From Actinomycetota bacterium (GTDB lineage Bacteria > Actinomycetota > Acidimicrobiia > IMCC26256 > PALSA-610), in NCBI GenBank assembly GCA_005779395.1, contig SXJP01000049.1, forward strand, positions 1-52,416: a stretch of DNA of 52,416 bases, in the 5' to 3' direction. Position numbers and translations under genes: made by a program. The notes under the pieces are model-generated. The model did no database searches. It worked only from the letters and a program-made list of their open reading frames with translations, and had not been told where the DNA came from. Positions 8,729-16,711 of the stretch are shown in pieces (the first letter of the stretch is position 1; every line of letters begins with the position of its first letter).

Positions 8729-9820
8729 ATGGCGTTAAGGGTAGGGGCAATTGTTCAGAGCCCAGAGTCTGGCCAGCGGTTCAAGCTCGTCGAAGTAATC
8801 GGCAGAGGCGGATATGGCGTTGCTTTCAGGGCGACCCGAGTTGGGCCTAAGGGTCGCCGGTCAGGAACTGACGTCTGCATAAAGGTAACGACTGATCAGC
8901 AATCCTGGCATCGAGAGGCGTACTTCGGAAACTTGCTCGAAGGCAAAACCGGCGCGATCGAGATTTTCGAAACGTTCGTCGTATCGCCGTCAACCTTTGT
9001 CGTAGCCAGCGAACTCGCCGAAAACGGTTCACTCGCCAGTTTCCTCGAATCAAATCCGCGACCCTGGTCGGAACGGCGAATCGTAAAAGAGATGGTTTCG
9101 ATCGCAAACGCATTAAATGCATTGCATCAAGGCGGGGCCGCGCATCGAGATGTAACGCCATTCAATATTTTGGTCACGACCAATGGCTCGCTCAAACTCG
9201 CCGACTTTGGCATTTCCACCCATTGGATCAGGCCGCGCGGCGCCATCGCTGACATAATGAATCGAGGATGGGTAGATGCCCAACTCAAAGACGGCGAGCG
9301 GGTCCACTGGGATGCTGGCGACGACATCTGGCAACTAGGACAAATACTTGGACTGTTGCTCCGCTGGTGCGATGGCGACGCGCTTGACCTCAGGCCAATG
9401 CGCACCGGCTTCGTGCGGCAAATGCAATCCAGTGCAGAACTCAAAGTGGTACTACGCAGATCGATTGGCCACCGTTCGCACCGATATCGGAATGGGGCGG
9501 AATTCGTGGCTGCGCTGGCTCGGCCAACACCAATTCGCTTCGGAGGCGTTAGGACGCTTAATGGGCGACAGATCGTATTTACGGGTCCATTGAGCATCAG
9601 GCGTGACATTGCAGCGCGAAAAGCAAGACGCGCCGGAGCCGAAGTTGCTAATTCGGTCTCGGCACTTACCGATGTTGTGGTGGTCGGTCGACAGTCTGCC
9701 AATTTCATTGCCGATGACAGAGGGCTCAAACTAATAGAGGCGGGTGCACTACGCGACCGTGGAACGCCTATCAAATACATCAATGAAGAACAGTTTCTCA
9801 GGCTCGTGCAACGGGAGTGA
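8729..9820 (+). CDS. Eukaryotic-like Ser/Thr protein kinase with C-terminal BRCT domain
   Basis: A cytoplasmic protein of 363 residues with no membrane segment. The kinase domain (about 15-270) has the glycine loop GRGGYG (25-30), ATP lysine Lys52 in VCIKV, catalytic HRDVTPFN (Asp141, Asn146) and the metal site DFG (159-161), so it should be active. The usual Lys two after the catalytic Asp is Thr143. From about residue 275 a second domain begins with GRQIVFTGPLS and continues with a ligase-like BRCT pattern (RRAGAEVANSVSALTDVVVVG, ending in KYINEEQFLRL). BRCT domains bind DNA ends, nicks or phosphopeptides (family knowledge). The ATG is preceded by AGGGAG. It lies inside the tRNA-Thr island, convergent with its two neighbours. 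I know no characterised protein with this architecture; substrate unknown. Confidence 0.88.
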   Translation: MALRVGAIVQSPESGQRFKLVEVIGRGGYGVAFRATRVGPKGRRSGTDVCIKVTTDQQSWHREAYFGNLLEGKTGAIEIFETFVVSPSTFVVASELAENGSLASFLESNPRPWSERRIVKEMVSIANALNALHQGGAAHRDVTPFNILVTTNGSLKLADFGISTHWIRPRGAIADIMNRGWVDAQLKDGERVHWDAGDDIWQLGQILGLLLRWCDGDALDLRPMRTGFVRQMQSSAELKVVLRRSIGHRSHRYRNGAEFVAALARPTPIRFGGVRTLNGRQIVFTGPLSIRRDIAARKARRAGAEVANSVSALTDVVVVGRQSANFIADDRGLKLIEAGALRDRGTPIKYINEEQFLRLVQRE

Positions 9821-9835
9821 TAACGCCGAGCGTTG

Positions 9836-10522
9836 CTAAGCCAAGTCGGCAAGCATCATTAGGAAGGTTGGGTCGTAGGTCTCGTTGACATGCTTGACGT
9901 TCCAAAGGAGCGATTCAGCGATTGCCAGACGACCTGCAGAAAACCCGAGCCAGTCGTCCTTGGCGCGAACGCATTGTCGGGGCGCTGCTGCACTAAGCAG
10001 CGCGATCGCACCGCGTTCAATTGTGCCGCGCAGGCTTTCAGGGCCTGGCTCGTCGGGCACGTCGACCACAGTGAATGGGAGTGCGCCGATATAGAGACTT
10101 ACTTCGCGTTCTAGCTCGTGTTCAACGCCGAGTGTCGGCCGATTGGCAGTTCCGCCGACGCCCCAGCTCTCCACGACTGCCGGAAATTTTCCGGAACTCA
10201 TCAGCGCGCGACCGACATGCTGTCGGAACACGGACCCTCGATGGTTGCCACCGCCAGGGAACGATCCAGCATGTGTTCCGCGGTGGGACCGCAATCGGCT
10301 CCATAGGGATGTGTTGTTACGAGGGTTCAGGGCGTGTGTACCCACTCGAACTACCCGAGGGCGTTCGTAGAGTCCCAGGGGTTCGTTTTCGAAGAAGAAG
10401 TACACCCCCCGCTTGGGCCACGCCGAACTGCCGCAATCATTCAGGTGGTGAACCCCGTTGGTGGATGCGACCTGACCGATGAGGGCGTGCCAGCGAGCGA
10501 GATCAACTTAGAGAGTGTCCAT
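9836..10522 (-). pseudogene. GIY-YIG-like protein gene interrupted by an in-frame stop at codon 5
   Basis: The long open part (from about 10507 down to 9836) encodes a protein with GVYFFFE, then RVVRVGTH, then SLWSRLRSHRG. This spacing resembles the GIY-YIG nuclease core, and a conserved-looking FPGGGNHRGSVFRQHVGRAL block follows. Upstream the same frame continues as WHALIGQV and WPKRGVYFFF, which looks like the normal N-terminus. An ATG at 10522-10520 begins the frame, but codon 5 (10510-10508) is TAA. No ATG, GTG or TTG then occurs until the GTG at 10405, which would cut off the first strand. So the gene is either recently inactivated, started at a rare codon, or mis-sequenced. Assignment to GIY-YIG is by motif only. 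It lies directly downstream of the DUF6884-like gene on the same strand. Confidence 0.6.
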
Positions 10523-10531
10523 GGTTCCGCG

Positions 10532-10990
10532 CTAGGAAATCTCGCGATTCGGAACATTGGAGGTGCCGTAGAACGCGAGTTGCTCGCCTTGCCGCAACCC
10601 CTCTGTCGGGATCTCGACGGTCGCACCGCCACGAGTCAGCCCTTCGACGAGTCCATGATCCCTGTAGGTACTTCCGGCATGTATCTCGAATACGAATTCG
10701 CTTAAGTCCCCTAGGCGAACACGGAGATCTGCGACCACCCTGTTGCTACAATCGATTCGCGCTCGGCTCGACGCGGTGTTGAGGGTCGCGTCGTAAGGCT
10801 CGATCGCTGCGGCCGGATCGAGCAAACCATGCAGAGCTGAGAGGATGTACCAGCGTTCGCATGAATTTTCGACCCAGCGGCGTCGGCCTCGGAATAGAGC
10901 GGACGTGTAGAGATCCGCAGCGATTGATCGCGAATCGCGCTTCGACTTGGCGCAACCAACAAGGCCGATTCGGAGGTGGGTCGCGTCCAT
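10532..10990 (-). CDS. DUF6884-like protein
   Basis: About 152 residues. The pattern IGLVGCAKSK at the N-terminus, then ADLYTSALFRGRRRWVE and WYILSALHGLLDP with PYDATL, matches my memory of the uncharacterised DUF6884 family. It resembles the S/C-x-K-x-K plus L-S-A-x-H/Y-G-L layout of YaaA-related proteins, some of which bind DNA. The start ATG at 10990-10988 gives MDATHLRIGLVGC; an upstream in-frame start at 11026 adds 12 unlikely residues. The stop lies 10 bases before the ATG of the broken GIY-YIG-like gene, suggesting one transcript. It sits at the right end of the island, beside the tRNA. Function unknown. Confidence 0.7.
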   Translation of the reverse strand: MDATHLRIGLVGCAKSKRDSRSIAADLYTSALFRGRRRWVENSCERWYILSALHGLLDPAAAIEPYDATLNTASSRARIDCSNRVVADLRVRLGDLSEFVFEIHAGSTYRDHGLVEGLTRGGATVEIPTEGLRQGEQLAFYGTSNVPNREIS

Positions 10991-11074
10991 CCGGGAATCA
11001 TGGCATAGGCGTGGGATGCGTGCCATGGACCTTATTTACCCGGCATTTGACAGGCGTCTGATTCGCGCCGATTA

Positions 11075-11107
11075 TGGAGCCGGAGAGGAGAATCGAACTC
11101 CTGACCT
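11075..11107. repeat. Right 33-bp direct repeat (3' part of the intact tRNA-Thr)
   Basis: Identical to 8552-8584. Together the two copies frame the kinase-BRCT / GIY-YIG-like / DUF6884-like cluster and are the probable att sites of the island. Confidence 0.85.
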
Positions 11108-11150
11108 GCTCATTACGAGTGAGCTGCTCTACCAACTGAGCTACCCCGGC
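11075..11150 (-). tRNA. tRNA-Thr (anticodon CGT)
   Basis: Read on the minus strand: acceptor GCCGGGG pairs with CTCCGGC; D-arm GCTC-AGTTGGTA-GAGC; anticodon stem GCTCA/TGAGC with loop CTCGTAA, hence anticodon CGT (codon ACG); T-arm AGGAG-TTCGATT-CTCCT; discriminator T and an encoded CCA. 76 bases. Its last 33 bases are duplicated at 8552-8584. A likely -10 (TACGAT, complement of 11161-11166) lies 10 bases upstream. Confidence 0.95.
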
Positions 11151-11240
11151 GGGAACGAGGATCGTATACGGAGGGTGTCTACGAGGGCGACCTGTATGGT
11201 GACACCCACACAATTCGTTTACCTCGAACGGAGCTATTCG

Positions 11241-11882
11241 ATGTCAGAAGTTACAGAGCCAGAAGCAGCGGCCGGGGGTGGCGGAACCCTATTTACCGAA
11301 CCGGTACTCGTTGTCAACCAGAAGGTCAAGATCATCGAGTTGACCAACGAGTACATGGTCTTCGATCAGGCAGGCAAGCAGATTGGTTCGGTGTGCGAGG
11401 TCGGACAATCGACGATCAAGAAGGTAGCGAGGGCGCTCTTCGATGTCGACCAATTTCTGACGCATCGATACGAGATTCGCGATGCGGCGCATAGCCCGGT
11501 GCTTGTCCTGACTCGCCCGCCGAAACTCATGAAGTCGAAATTTTCGTTAGATCGCCCTGACGGTACGAATGTTGGCTCGATAATCCAAAAGAACGTATTC
11601 GGCAAGATCCGAATGTCCCTTCAGGCTGGCGGGGCAGAGGTTGGCTCGATCAACGCCGAGAATTGGCGCGCCTGGAATTTCAACATTCAAGATGCCAATG
11701 GCACTGAGGTTGCGCGAATCACAAAGACCTGGGAGGGTCTGCTCCAAACGATGTTCACGACTGCTGACAACTATGTGTTGCACATCCATGCACCTATCGC
11801 TGATCCCCTACGCAGCCTCGCTGTAGCGGCCGCCCTTTGTATCGACACCGCTCTAAAGCAGGACAGCAGAGGTTTTAACTAG
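11241..11882 (+). CDS. Phospholipid scramblase / LURP-one-related family protein
   Basis: A 213-residue soluble protein. After a short Gly/Ala-rich start it shows the LOR/scramblase-type beta pattern: TEPVLVVNQKVKIIELTNEYMVFDQAGKQIGSV, later HRYEIRDAAHSPVLVLTRPPKLMKSKFSL, and a hydrophobic C-terminal segment DPLRSLAVAAALCIDTALKQ. Bacterial members have no established function; nucleic-acid or membrane roles have been discussed for eukaryotic relatives. The frame is open far upstream, across the tRNA on the opposite strand, but the ATG at 11241 with GGAG 8 bases before it is the sensible start. Confidence 0.72.
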   Translation: MSEVTEPEAAAGGGGTLFTEPVLVVNQKVKIIELTNEYMVFDQAGKQIGSVCEVGQSTIKKVARALFDVDQFLTHRYEIRDAAHSPVLVLTRPPKLMKSKFSLDRPDGTNVGSIIQKNVFGKIRMSLQAGGAEVGSINAENWRAWNFNIQDANGTEVARITKTWEGLLQTMFTTADNYVLHIHAPIADPLRSLAVAAALCIDTALKQDSRGFN

Positions 11883-11895
11883 GCGCGGTTACCGG

Positions 11896-11929
11896 ATGGA
11901 CGGGGTTCGGCTTGTGCCCCGGTGTCCAT
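11896..11929 (+). terminator. Hairpin after the scramblase-like gene
   Basis: ATGGAC (11896-11901) pairs with GTCCAT (11924-11929), and the inner GGGG/CCCC extends the stem with a small bulge. It lies 14 bases after the stop codon. No T-run follows, so termination is likely but not certain. Confidence 0.45.
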
Positions 11930-12009
11930 TAGCCAGCGGGTACGTTCTACGATGGTGAGTCCGCGTAAACCCCCTGAGTGTCGCGTCTGTAAGTCAAGAG
12001 GAGCCAGAG

Positions 12010-12246
12010 TTGAAGCCAAGCACGATTCTTACGCTGGTAAGCGCTGCAGTGTTCGCCGTTGGTAGCGCTGCGTTTTCGCTGATCGGATTCATCTCCCACA
12101 AAGACGGTGACTACGGCGTCGCATGGCACTTCTGGGTAGCCCCTGTACTCACCCTTGGCATCGTCGCGACGCTTGTGCAGCTAATTGGGATGTATTGGCT
12201 CCAGGTCGGCCGCAAAGAAACACGCGGGCAGCGCGTTAGCGAGTAA
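12010..12246 (+). CDS. Small two-helix membrane protein, unknown function
   Basis: 78 residues, start TTG, supported by a good Shine-Dalgarno (AAGAGGAG at 11996-12003, 6 bases before the start). There are two membrane segments, about 6-28 (LTLVSAAVFAVGSAAFSLIG) and 40-66 (WVAPVLTLGIVATLVQLIGMYWL). A charged, His- and Asp-containing loop (SHKDGDYGVAWHF) separates them, and the tail is basic. It immediately precedes the metalloprotease gene, with 8 bases between, so it is probably co-transcribed. Family not recognised. Confidence 0.65.
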   Translation: MKPSTILTLVSAAVFAVGSAAFSLIGFISHKDGDYGVAWHFWVAPVLTLGIVATLVQLIGMYWLQVGRKETRGQRVSE

Positions 12247-12254
12247 TTGCAGCG

Positions 12255-13334
12255 GTGGCCGAACCAGTCGACTGGAGTACGGCTACTCGCGTTGGCCGGC
12301 TCGTCGCACGCGGAGACCGGCTCGGCTCTAGCTATCTCGCAGATTCTCTAGCCACTGATTTTGAGCGCGTCACTGCGGAATCAGAATCTCTCGTACGCGA
12401 CTTCACTCGCCTTGACAGTCCAGGGATTGCGCGCGCCGGTGTAGTCGACAGGTCCGGTTGGATCGACGCGAACGTCGCCTCGATGCGACGACTTCTCGGA
12501 TCTCTCAACACTCACATCACAGATCGCCTCAGTACTGGACCAGTAGGTGTCCTAGGGCGTCACACTGCTGGCACAGAACTCGGAGTGGTGCTCGGCTACA
12601 TGAGCCAACGTGTACTCGGACAGTACGACCTTCTGATGGGCGAAGTTGGCGACGCCGCCGACGGTGACATCGTTTTTTATGTTGGCCCAAATGTTTTGCT
12701 GCTAGAGAAACGGTTCGGGTTCCGGCCCTTAGAGTTTCGTCGTTGGATCGCGATTCATGAACTCACGCACCGTGCGCAATTCACCGCAGTTCCATGGCTC
12801 AGGCCATATTTCTTATCCCTGGTCGATGGCATGCTCGGCGGCATAGAGCCGGACCCGCGCGCTTTGCTGCGTGCACTGGCACGAAGTGCCGAGGCGCTAT
12901 CGCGCGGGAAGAATCCTCTTGACGAGGCTGGCCTCGTTGGACTTTTTGCGAGCGATGAGCAAAAGGATCTTCTAGCTAAAACGCAGGCACTGATGAGCCT
13001 GTTAGAGGGCCACGGCAATTACGTCATGAACGTTCTCGGCGCTAAACACGTTCATGGCGTCGAACGTATGGAAAAAGCACTTCATGCTCGACGCGCAGTT
13101 GGTGGGATCGCGGGCCAAGTCAACAAGGCACTCGGACTAGAAATGAAATTGCGGCAGTACGAGGTCGGCGAACGCTTCATAAAAGAACTTGTAGACATCG
13201 CCGGCTTTGCGGCACTCGATGTTGCTTGGAGTGACCCAGGGGCACTTCCAACTCTGCCGGAGTTCGCCGACGCGAAAATGTGGTTGACGCGTGTTGATTC
13301 GACGCGCGTTCTTAGAGCGCGGGACTCGCGATGA
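12255..13334 (+). CDS. Zinc-dependent metalloprotease-like protein (DUF2342 type)
   Basis: 359 residues with the zinc-protease signature HELTHRAQF (His168, Glu169, His172) followed by a helix-rich C-terminal half that contains EGHGNYVMNVLG. This layout, and the position just before tilS and hpt, match the actinobacterial DUF2342 family, which is annotated as F420-biosynthesis-associated or putative hydrolase. No signal peptide is seen, so it should be cytoplasmic. Substrate unknown. GTG start; the end is followed after 22 bases by tilS. Confidence 0.85.
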   Translation: MAEPVDWSTATRVGRLVARGDRLGSSYLADSLATDFERVTAESESLVRDFTRLDSPGIARAGVVDRSGWIDANVASMRRLLGSLNTHITDRLSTGPVGVLGRHTAGTELGVVLGYMSQRVLGQYDLLMGEVGDAADGDIVFYVGPNVLLLEKRFGFRPLEFRRWIAIHELTHRAQFTAVPWLRPYFLSLVDGMLGGIEPDPRALLRALARSAEALSRGKNPLDEAGLVGLFASDEQKDLLAKTQALMSLLEGHGNYVMNVLGAKHVHGVERMEKALHARRAVGGIAGQVNKALGLEMKLRQYEVGERFIKELVDIAGFAALDVAWSDPGALPTLPEFADAKMWLTRVDSTRVLRARDSR

Positions 13335-13356
13335 GCGCTCGGCGGCAAAGGTGAAC

Positions 13357-14715
13357 ATGCCCGACGCTGCTCTCGACTGGATATCTCAGCGACTGTCGTG
13401 GCCGACGTCTGCGTCGCGAGTCCTCGTTGCCTGCTCGGGTGGTGCTGATTCGCTTGCCCTATTGGCTCTTGCAGCGCACGCCGAGTTCGAGGTGGTTGCC
13501 GCCTACATCGATCACGGACTTCGCCAGGACACCAGTGCAGACCTACGCGCTGTCGAAGATGCGGCACGCTCATTAGGCGTGAAGGTCGTATCGAGAGAAG
13601 TCGTCGTCGACAGCAGTGCCAACCTCGAGGAACGTGCCAGAGATGCTCGCTACGCGGCGTTAGATGCGCTTGCTGTGGCGAATGACTGCGATGCGATTGT
13701 CACAGGACACACGCTCGACGATCAGGCAGAGACGGTCCTCATGGCGATGCTTCGTGGCTCTGGCACACGCGGTCTCGCCGGCATCCCGGAAACTCGCGGG
13801 GTAATCAGCCGGCCGATGCTCAAGATCCGTGGTCATGAGACGCGCGAAATTTGCCGACTTCTCGGTTGGGTTCCAGTCGAAGACCATATGAACTCTGACC
13901 CTGCATTTACTCGCGTCTGGTTACGGCGTGAAGTAATTCCAGAACTTCAGCGCGGGGTCGATCGCGACATTGCCGTCGTCCTTGCACGTTCGGCACAGGT
14001 CGCCCGCGGCGAAAGTGAATTGTTAGACCAACTTGGCACGGAACTATTGGCTCACTGTGGTGTCGTTAGCCAAGCGGTAAGCAGCCGGCTAGTAGATCCA
14101 ATCTCGACGAAGGAATTGCTCGCAGCGCCAGTAGCGATCGTGCGACGCGCAATTCAACTATGGCTACCAACGAGGGTCGGGTCTCAAGGGGTCGAAGCGA
14201 TTTTGAATGTGGCGAACGGAAATGCGACCGCTGCCGACATCGGTTCGAACCTGCGGGTTCGGCGGTCGTCGAACCAACTCACCGTTGAGCCGATAGCGCT
14301 CGATGATGCCGCGTCTCATTCCGCCGTCGAGCTACACGTACCTGGTTTCGCTACTTACGGTGATTTGGAAGTGAGCGCTAGGATCGACCGAATAGCCCCA
14401 GTCGGTTGGCCCGATGGCAAAAACACTTGTGTGCTCGATGCCGACGTCGTTGGCCAAGAGCTAGTGGTCCGAAGAGCCGAGCCGACTGAGCGATTCAAGC
14501 CATTCGGGCTGGCTGGCACAAAGACTGTCGTCAAGGCGCGATCTGATGCCGGAATGATCGTCGATGCGCGCAACGAGTTGCCAGTTGTGGCGCGCGCCAA
14601 CGGAGAGATTGTCTGGGTGCTGGGCTACCGTTGCGCGGACCAGGCGAGAGTGACCATCTCGACTCGCCGTTTCTGCTGGATATCCGTCGAAAGAGCAAGT
14701 GAGGCCGTGTTTTGA
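13357..14715 (+). CDS. tilS: tRNA(Ile)-lysidine synthetase
   Basis: Converts C34 of tRNA-Ile(CAU) to lysidine so that it reads AUA instead of AUG. The N-terminal PP-loop ATPase motif is SGGADS (residues 27-32), followed by YIDHGLR and GHTLDDQAETVLM, the core of the tRNA-lysidine fold. A TilS C-terminal-like domain follows (LVVRRAEPTERFKPFG). The frame extends upstream to a TTG, but the ATG at 13357, with AAAGG six bases before it, gives the normal N-terminus. It overlaps hpt by 4 bases (TTGA). Confidence 0.94.
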   Translation: MPDAALDWISQRLSWPTSASRVLVACSGGADSLALLALAAHAEFEVVAAYIDHGLRQDTSADLRAVEDAARSLGVKVVSREVVVDSSANLEERARDARYAALDALAVANDCDAIVTGHTLDDQAETVLMAMLRGSGTRGLAGIPETRGVISRPMLKIRGHETREICRLLGWVPVEDHMNSDPAFTRVWLRREVIPELQRGVDRDIAVVLARSAQVARGESELLDQLGTELLAHCGVVSQAVSSRLVDPISTKELLAAPVAIVRRAIQLWLPTRVGSQGVEAILNVANGNATAADIGSNLRVRRSSNQLTVEPIALDDAASHSAVELHVPGFATYGDLEVSARIDRIAPVGWPDGKNTCVLDADVVGQELVVRRAEPTERFKPFGLAGTKTVVKARSDAGMIVDARNELPVVARANGEIVWVLGYRCADQARVTISTRRFCWISVERASEAVF

Positions 14716-15251
14716 ACAGCGATCCGCGTATCGGAAGAACCATCGTCGGCCCAGACGATCTCCAACTCCGCATTGCCCAACTCGGCAAGCAAATCACGGC
14801 CGACTATCAAGATGAACCGCCACTTTTGGTAGCGGTACTCAAGGGTGCATTCATGTTTTTGGCCGACTTAGCGAAGCAAGTTGACTTGCTCGTCGACTTC
14901 GACTTCATGGCGGTGTCTTCATACGGTGCGGCGACTAAGAGCAGCGGTGTCGTGCGCATTGTTAAGGACCTTGATTGCGACCTCACAGGGCGGCACGTGC
15001 TAATCGTCGAGGACATCATCGACTCTGGTCTTACCTTGCAATTCTTGCGAAAGAACCTTTGTGCTCGCGGGCCGAAATCTGTGGAGGTCTGTGCGCTCTT
15101 GGTGAAGGACGGCCTTCAGCGCGTCGATCCTGATCTCAAGTACGAAGGCTTCCGGATCCCACCCGAATTTGTCGTTGGTTACGGCCTCGATGCCGCCGAG
15201 AAATATCGGAACCTCGGGTACATCGCTGAGTTCCTCCCTGATGCCAAGTGA
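14712..15251 (+). CDS. hpt: Hypoxanthine phosphoribosyltransferase
   Basis: Purine salvage: joins hypoxanthine or guanine to PRPP. The PRPP-binding motif [13 protein letters not shown] is present at about residues 96-108, after [16 protein letters not shown] and the flexible-loop region [16 protein letters not shown]. 179 residues, normal length. TTG start within the TTGA overlap with tilS; its own stop overlaps the GTG of folE (GTGA). Translational coupling of tilS-hpt-folE is therefore likely. In most actinobacteria ftsH sits between hpt and folE; here it does not. Confidence 0.95.
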   Translation: MNSDPRIGRTIVGPDDLQLRIAQLGKQITADYQDEPPLLVAVLKGAFMFLADLAKQVDLLVDFDFMAVSSYGAATKSSGVVRIVKDLDCDLTGRHVLIVEDIIDSGLTLQFLRKNLCARGPKSVEVCALLVKDGLQRVDPDLKYEGFRIPPEFVVGYGLDAAEKYRNLGYIAEFLPDAK

Positions 15252-15844
15252 CAAAGAGCAAAGGGCCACAGGTCGACAAGCCTCGTGTTGAGGCGGCTGT
15301 GCGCGAAATCCTGGCTGCGATCGGTGAAGACCCGAACCGTGACGGGCTTCTCAATACACCTAAGCGCGTTGCGGAGATGTACGCCGAGATTTGTGGCGGG
15401 CTCCACGAGAATCCTGCAGATCACCTGACCGTCACCTTCGAAGCCGACCACGATGAGATGGTCATGGTCCGCGACATTCCGCTCTACAGCCTGTGTGAGC
15501 ACCACCTCGCGCCGTTTGCTGGCAAGGCCCATGTCGCCTACATACCTGGTCACGATGGACGCATCACGGGCCTATCAAAGTTGGCACGACTTGTCGATGG
15601 GTTCGCTAAGCGCCCACAGGTCCAAGAGCGGCTTACTTCGCAGATCGCCGACGCCATAGTCGCGGCTCTCGAACCGCGCGGTGCGCTAGTTGTGATCGAA
15701 GCCGAACACATGTGCATGAGCATGCGTGGCGTACGAAAGCCCGGCTCTGTCACGCTCACATCCGCGGTTAGGGGAATATTCAAGGAAAGCGCCGCAACTC
15801 GGTCAGAGGCGATGTCGATGATCCGCTTCGGATCAACCCGCTGA
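15248..15844 (+). CDS. folE: GTP cyclohydrolase I
   Basis: First step of folate (dihydropterin) synthesis: GTP to 7,8-dihydroneopterin triphosphate. The zinc/catalytic signature [10 protein letters not shown], and [17 protein letters not shown] with the second zinc Cys, are intact. [19 protein letters not shown] at the N-terminus is typical. 198 residues; GTG start overlapping the hpt stop. It begins the folate group folE-folP-(unknown), with folB-folK about 2.9 kb downstream beyond pyk. Confidence 0.97.
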   Translation: MTKSKGPQVDKPRVEAAVREILAAIGEDPNRDGLLNTPKRVAEMYAEICGGLHENPADHLTVTFEADHDEMVMVRDIPLYSLCEHHLAPFAGKAHVAYIPGHDGRITGLSKLARLVDGFAKRPQVQERLTSQIADAIVAALEPRGALVVIEAEHMCMSMRGVRKPGSVTLTSAVRGIFKESAATRSEAMSMIRFGSTR

Positions 15845-15877
15845 AATACCCCCGTCACGCATACCGACCGTCACGGG

Positions 15878-15889
15878 TAATCTCCGACC
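15878..15889 (+). promoter_or_regulatory. Putative -10 of a leaderless folP promoter
   Basis: TAATCT (15878-15883) is followed by six bases and then the ATG of folP, the same geometry as tmk. No Shine-Dalgarno is visible ahead of the ATG. Inference. Confidence 0.4.
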
Positions 15890-16711
15890 ATGGTGTTCGA
15901 CGTTTCGTGCTTGCCGCAATGTGCGGTCATGGGCATTGTGAACGTCACTCCCGACTCTTTTTCTGACGGAGGCCGTTACCTCGCTTCGAAGGACGCAATC
16001 AGTCACGCGCATTCGCTCATCGAAAAGGGCGCTTCGATAATCGACATCGGTGGAGAATCGACTCGTCCGGGAGCGGTATCTATCTCGGTCGACGAAGAAC
16101 TCGATCGCATCATGCCTGTCGTAGTCGGAGTTCGCGAAAGCTCATCGGCGTTGCTGAGTGTCGATACCACGAAGCCGAGCGTTGCACGCGAAGCCTTGCT
16201 CGTTGGTGTTGACATCATCAACGATGTGTCGGGTGGCAGCAACCCTGAAATGCTTGAGGTCGTGGCCGAGTTCGATGCTGGCATCGTGCTGATGCATATG
16301 CAAGGCCAACCACTTTCAATGCAAGTCGCGCCACAATACGCGAATGTTGTTGACGAAGTCGCGGACTACCTAGTCCGACAGAAGTATCTCGCGACAGTGT
16401 CTGGTATTCGGGCAGAAGCAATCATCGTTGACCCAGGAATTGGTTTCGGCAAAACTGTCGAGCACAACCTGGCGTTGCTCGGCAGTGTCGTCGAACTTCG
16501 CGACCGAGTCGGCGCCGCTGTGATGATCGGCGCATCAAGAAAGCGCACACTTGCCGCGATCGTTGGCGACGACGAGCACGCGCGCGACGACGCAACTATG
16601 GCTGTGAGCGTCATGTCATTTGTTCAAGGTGCCGCAATCGTGAGAGTCCACGATGTGAGTTCTTCAGTGTTGGCAGCAAAGTGGATTACGACTAGACAGG
16701 CGGCTGCATGA
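15890..16711 (+). CDS. folP: Dihydropteroate synthase
   Basis: Condenses p-aminobenzoate with dihydropterin pyrophosphate; the sulfonamide target. Signature motifs are present in order: MGIVNVTPDSFSDGG, then IIDIGGESTRPGA, DIINDVSGG, LMHMQG, IIVDPGIGFGKT and GASRKR. 273 residues, normal. The stop overlaps the start of the next gene (ATGATG), suggesting co-translation with the phosphatase-like protein. Confidence 0.97.
   Translation: MVFDVSCLPQCAVMGIVNVTPDSFSDGGRYLASKDAISHAHSLIEKGASIIDIGGESTRPGAVSISVDEELDRIMPVVVGVRESSSALLSVDTTKPSVAREALLVGVDIINDVSGGSNPEMLEVVAEFDAGIVLMHMQGQPLSMQVAPQYANVVDEVADYLVRQKYLATVSGIRAEAIIVDPGIGFGKTVEHNLALLGSVVELRDRVGAAVMIGASRKRTLAAIVGDDEHARDDATMAVSVMSFVQGAAIVRVHDVSSSVLAAKWITTRQAAA

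Larger units (their letters stand above)
8552..11107. mobile_element. Small tRNA-Thr-associated genomic island (about 2.5 kb), no integrase seen
   Basis: The island is bounded by two identical 33-bp direct repeats derived from the 3' end of tRNA-Thr(CGT), the right one still part of the intact tRNA. The cargo is a kinase-BRCT gene (+), a disrupted GIY-YIG-like gene (-) and a DUF6884-like gene (-). Genes outside both edges look like core chromosome. No integrase, transposase or phage structural gene lies inside, so the element either lost its recombinase or was moved in trans. Inference from layout; a comparison with relatives having an empty site would settle it. Confidence 0.7.

Noticed and set aside
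10947..11240. N-terminal extension of the scramblase-like gene across the tRNA
   Set aside because: It would be coding antisense through the tRNA-Thr gene. The ATG at 11241 has a Shine-Dalgarno and starts the family-like sequence.
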